Positions 62,533 through 64,000 of a stretch of 64,000 nt of DNA are shown piece by piece. Positions within the stretch are counted from its first letter, which is position 1. Each line of letters opens with the position of its first letter. This stretch comes from Nocardioides panzhihuensis (GTDB lineage Bacteria > Actinomycetota > Actinomycetes > Propionibacteriales > Nocardioidaceae), in assembly GCF_013408335.1 (NCBI RefSeq), contig NZ_JACBZR010000001.1, positions 1,240,001 to 1,304,000 on the forward strand, given 5' to 3'. Made by a program: the position numbers and the translations under genes. The notes under the pieces were generated by a model. It was not told the DNA's origin. It ran no database searches and worked only from the letters and a program-made list of their open reading frames with translations.

Positions 62533-62560
62533 AGGCCCCCGGCGGATCCGCCGGGGGCCT
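62533..62560. terminator. Bidirectional intrinsic terminator
   Basis: AGGCCCCCGGCGGA and its exact reverse complement TCCGCCGGGGGCCT are adjacent, a perfect 28-bp palindrome. It lies between the convergent HGxxPAAW and DUF4190 genes, and T-rich bases follow on the plus strand (TTGCTGATTTC). Confidence 0.93.
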
Positions 62561-62596
62561 TGCTGATTTCAAGAGCCGAGCTCAAATGGGCCGAGC

Positions 62597-62932
62597 TCAG
62601 TAGGTGGTGGTGCTCCCGCTGAAGTCGAGTGCGCCGGACAGGTTCAGGATGACCCCGAGGATGCCCAGGACCACGCCGACGATGCCGAGGATGAAGCCGG
62701 CCGTGGCCATGCCGCGCCCGCTCTGCGTACCACCGGAGGCGTCGATCTCGTTCTGGGCCATCTTGCCGAGGATGATCGCCGGGATACCGGCGAAGAAACC
62801 ACAGCAGACGCAGCTGAGGATGCCGAGGACAAGTGCCCAGATCGCCTTCTTGTTGTTGCCTGCAGGCTGCCCAGGCTGCCCGGGTGCCGGCGACCCGTAC
62901 TGCGGCGGCGGCGGCGGAGTTCCGTAGCTCAT
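62597..62932 (-). CDS. DUF4190 domain membrane protein
   Basis: 111 aa from ATG 62932 (M-S-Y-G-T-P-P-P-P-P). A Pro/Gly/Gln-rich N-terminus of about 25 residues, then two helices: A-L-V-L-G-I-L-S-C-V-C-C-G-F-F-A-G-I-P with the family motif and I-L-G-K-M-A-Q-N-E-I, and a second helix with G-I-V-G-V-V-L-G-I. Function unknown. Divergent from trpC. Confidence 0.88.
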   Translation of the reverse strand: MSYGTPPPPPQYGSPAPGQPGQPAGNNKKAIWALVLGILSCVCCGFFAGIPAIILGKMAQNEIDASGGTQSGRGMATAGFILGIVGVVLGILGVILNLSGALDFSGSTTTY

Positions 62933-63081
62933 GTGTGTCTGACCTCCAAAGTCAGGCGAGATGGGTTGAGATGGAAAGAACTTAACGTTTCCCGCCCGCA
63001 CTGTGGCGCCAAATCGGGCGTGTCACGGTTCGAGTGAGAGGCTTTGCACGTGGGTCATACCCGGAAACGAGAGGTTTAAAC

Positions 63082-63864
63082 ATGTCGGTGCTCGAAAAGA
63101 TCATCGACGGCGTACGTCTGGACCTGGCTCAGCGCCAGGCGGCGGTGTCGGAGGCGGACCTGCGGGCCCGGCTGGCCGACGTCGACGCGCCCCGCGACCC
63201 GATGCCGCACCTGCGTGCGGCCGGCAGCAGCGTGATCGCCGAGGTGAAGCGGAAGAGCCCCTCCAAGGGGGCGCTCGCCGATATCCCCGACCCGGCCGCG
63301 CTGGCCGCGAAGTACGCCGCCGGTGGCGCCGCCGCGATCTCCGTGCTCACCGAGGAGCGCCGTTTCGGCGGCTCCCTCGCCGATCTGCGCGCGGTCCGGG
63401 CAGCCGTCGAGACGCCGATCCTGCGCAAGGACTTCATCGTCGAGCCGTACCAGCTGCTCGAGGCCAGGGCAGCGGGCGCGGACCTGGCGCTGCTGATCGT
63501 CGCGGCGCTGGACGACGACACGTTGCGCAGCCTCTACGAATACGCCGGCGAGCTGGGGCTGACCGTGCTGGTCGAGACCCACGACGAGGCCGAGGTCGCC
63601 CGGGCGGTCGACCTCGGTGCCGAGCTGATCGGTGTCAACGCCCGCAACCTGAAGACCCTCGAGATCGACCAGGACGTCTTCGGCCGGCTGGCACCGCTCA
63701 TCCCCGAGGACCGGGTGAAGGTCGCCGAGTCGGGCATCTTCACCGCCACCGATGTCAAGCGCCACGTCACCGAAGGGGCCCGTGCGGTCCTGGTCGGCGA
63801 GGCGCTGGTCAAGCATGGCGACCCGCAAGGCACGGTCGCCGAGTTCACCGGAATCCAAGGCTAG
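63082..63864 (+). CDS. trpC: Indole-3-glycerol-phosphate synthase
   Basis: 260 aa from ATG 63082 with GAGAGG 6 bp upstream. A single-domain barrel with [13 protein letters not shown] (catalytic Lys), L-R-K-D-F-I-V, and [10 protein letters not shown]; no fused TrpF domain. It closes the indole ring of tryptophan. First gene of trpC-trpB; the TrpF step is probably supplied by PriA (52067-52816). Confidence 0.95.
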   Translation: MSVLEKIIDGVRLDLAQRQAAVSEADLRARLADVDAPRDPMPHLRAAGSSVIAEVKRKSPSKGALADIPDPAALAAKYAAGGAAAISVLTEERRFGGSLADLRAVRAAVETPILRKDFIVEPYQLLEARAAGADLALLIVAALDDDTLRSLYEYAGELGLTVLVETHDEAEVARAVDLGAELIGVNARNLKTLEIDQDVFGRLAPLIPEDRVKVAESGIFTATDVKRHVTEGARAVLVGEALVKHGDPQGTVAEFTGIQG

Positions 63865-63883
63865 GCCGAGAGCAGATACAGCC

Positions 63884-64000
63884 ATGACAACTCATATCCA
63901 CGAAACGACGAGCTACGACGCCGACGAGTTCGGCTGGTTCGGTGGCGAGGCCGAGGGCTTCGGCGGCCGCTTCATGCCCGAGGCGCTGATGAAGGCGCTC
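63884..64000 (+). CDS. trpB: Tryptophan synthase beta subunit, N-terminal part
   Basis: 39 codons, cut by the right edge. After a variable start, G-G-R-F-M-P-E-A-L-M-K-A-L matches the conserved TrpB N-terminus (G-G-x-F/Y-V/M-P-E). It lies 19 bp after trpC. The catalytic Lys lies beyond the window. The enzyme condenses indole with serine using PLP. Confidence 0.93.
   Translation, partial: MTTHIHETTSYDADEFGWFGGEAEGFGGRFMPEALMKAL

Overview
High-GC actinobacterial chromosome. The division and cell-wall (dcw) cluster, the split histidine operon, a PriA-type hisA, Wag31/DivIVA, an HGxxPAAW protein, a DUF3040 protein and an SAV_6107-type HEPN protein together point to Nocardioidaceae, most likely Nocardioides or a close relative. 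The family assignment is inferred from gene content and order only.

Layout. 1-3.7 kb: end of a secreted barnase-type RNase with its barstar, a membrane molybdopterin oxidoreductase, and a divergent ECF sigma/anti-sigma pair (SigK/RskA type). 3.8-8.5 kb: prenyl synthase, metF, an FAD amine oxidase/phytoene desaturase-like gene and two membrane proteins. 8.6-11.8 kb: an SOS-box-led group of HEPN protein, methyltransferase and DNA polymerase IV, then DUF3040. 12-16.6 kb, minus strand: MoxR, DUF58 and transglutaminase. 16.7-34.6 kb: dcw cluster mraZ-rsmH-ftsL-ftsI-murE-mraY-murD-ftsW-murG-murC-ftsQ-ftsZ-pgeF-yggS-sepF-wag31, with no murF after murE and no yggT before wag31. 34.6-44.9 kb: DksA/TraR zinc finger, lspA, rluD, GNAT, homocysteine methyltransferase, dnaE, YbaK deacylase, LON-domain protein and membrane proteins. 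45-53.6 kb: hisD-C-B-H, a five-gene insertion that includes a DUF664-isochorismatase fusion, then hisA/priA-hisF. 53.9-61.2 kb: secreted beta-propeller protein, heterodimeric ABC exporter, XRE regulator. 61.3-64 kb: hisI, Trp-associated membrane protein, HGxxPAAW, DUF4190, trpC and the start of trpB; trpE is missing from its usual place after hisI.

The most unusual content is a set of short dispersed repeats that have entered or border genes. (1) A roughly 85-bp palindromic element occurs three times, immediately before sepF, hisH and a LON-domain gene. Each copy is a 27-28-codon open frame beginning M-[S/N]-E-R-Q-R whose stop overlaps the next gene's start (ATGA or GTGA), and two of the three copies bring a GGAGG ribosome site. 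(2) A 70-bp two-hairpin repeat lies in frame inside dinB and inside the homocysteine methyltransferase, with a short form in ftsQ. (3) Two related MITE-like elements of about 165 bp lie after DUF3040 and between the ABC genes. (4) A mirror-symmetric 21-bp-period array lies at 3.7 kb, with a relative at 37.4 kb. (5) Degenerate units of about 30 bp fill the hisF downstream gap. Families 1 and 2 are the best candidates for something not yet described.

NTGA stop-start overlaps are common throughout (his genes, murG/murC, rsmH/ftsL, lspA/rluD and others), so translational coupling is a general feature of this genome and the setting in which the leader elements act.
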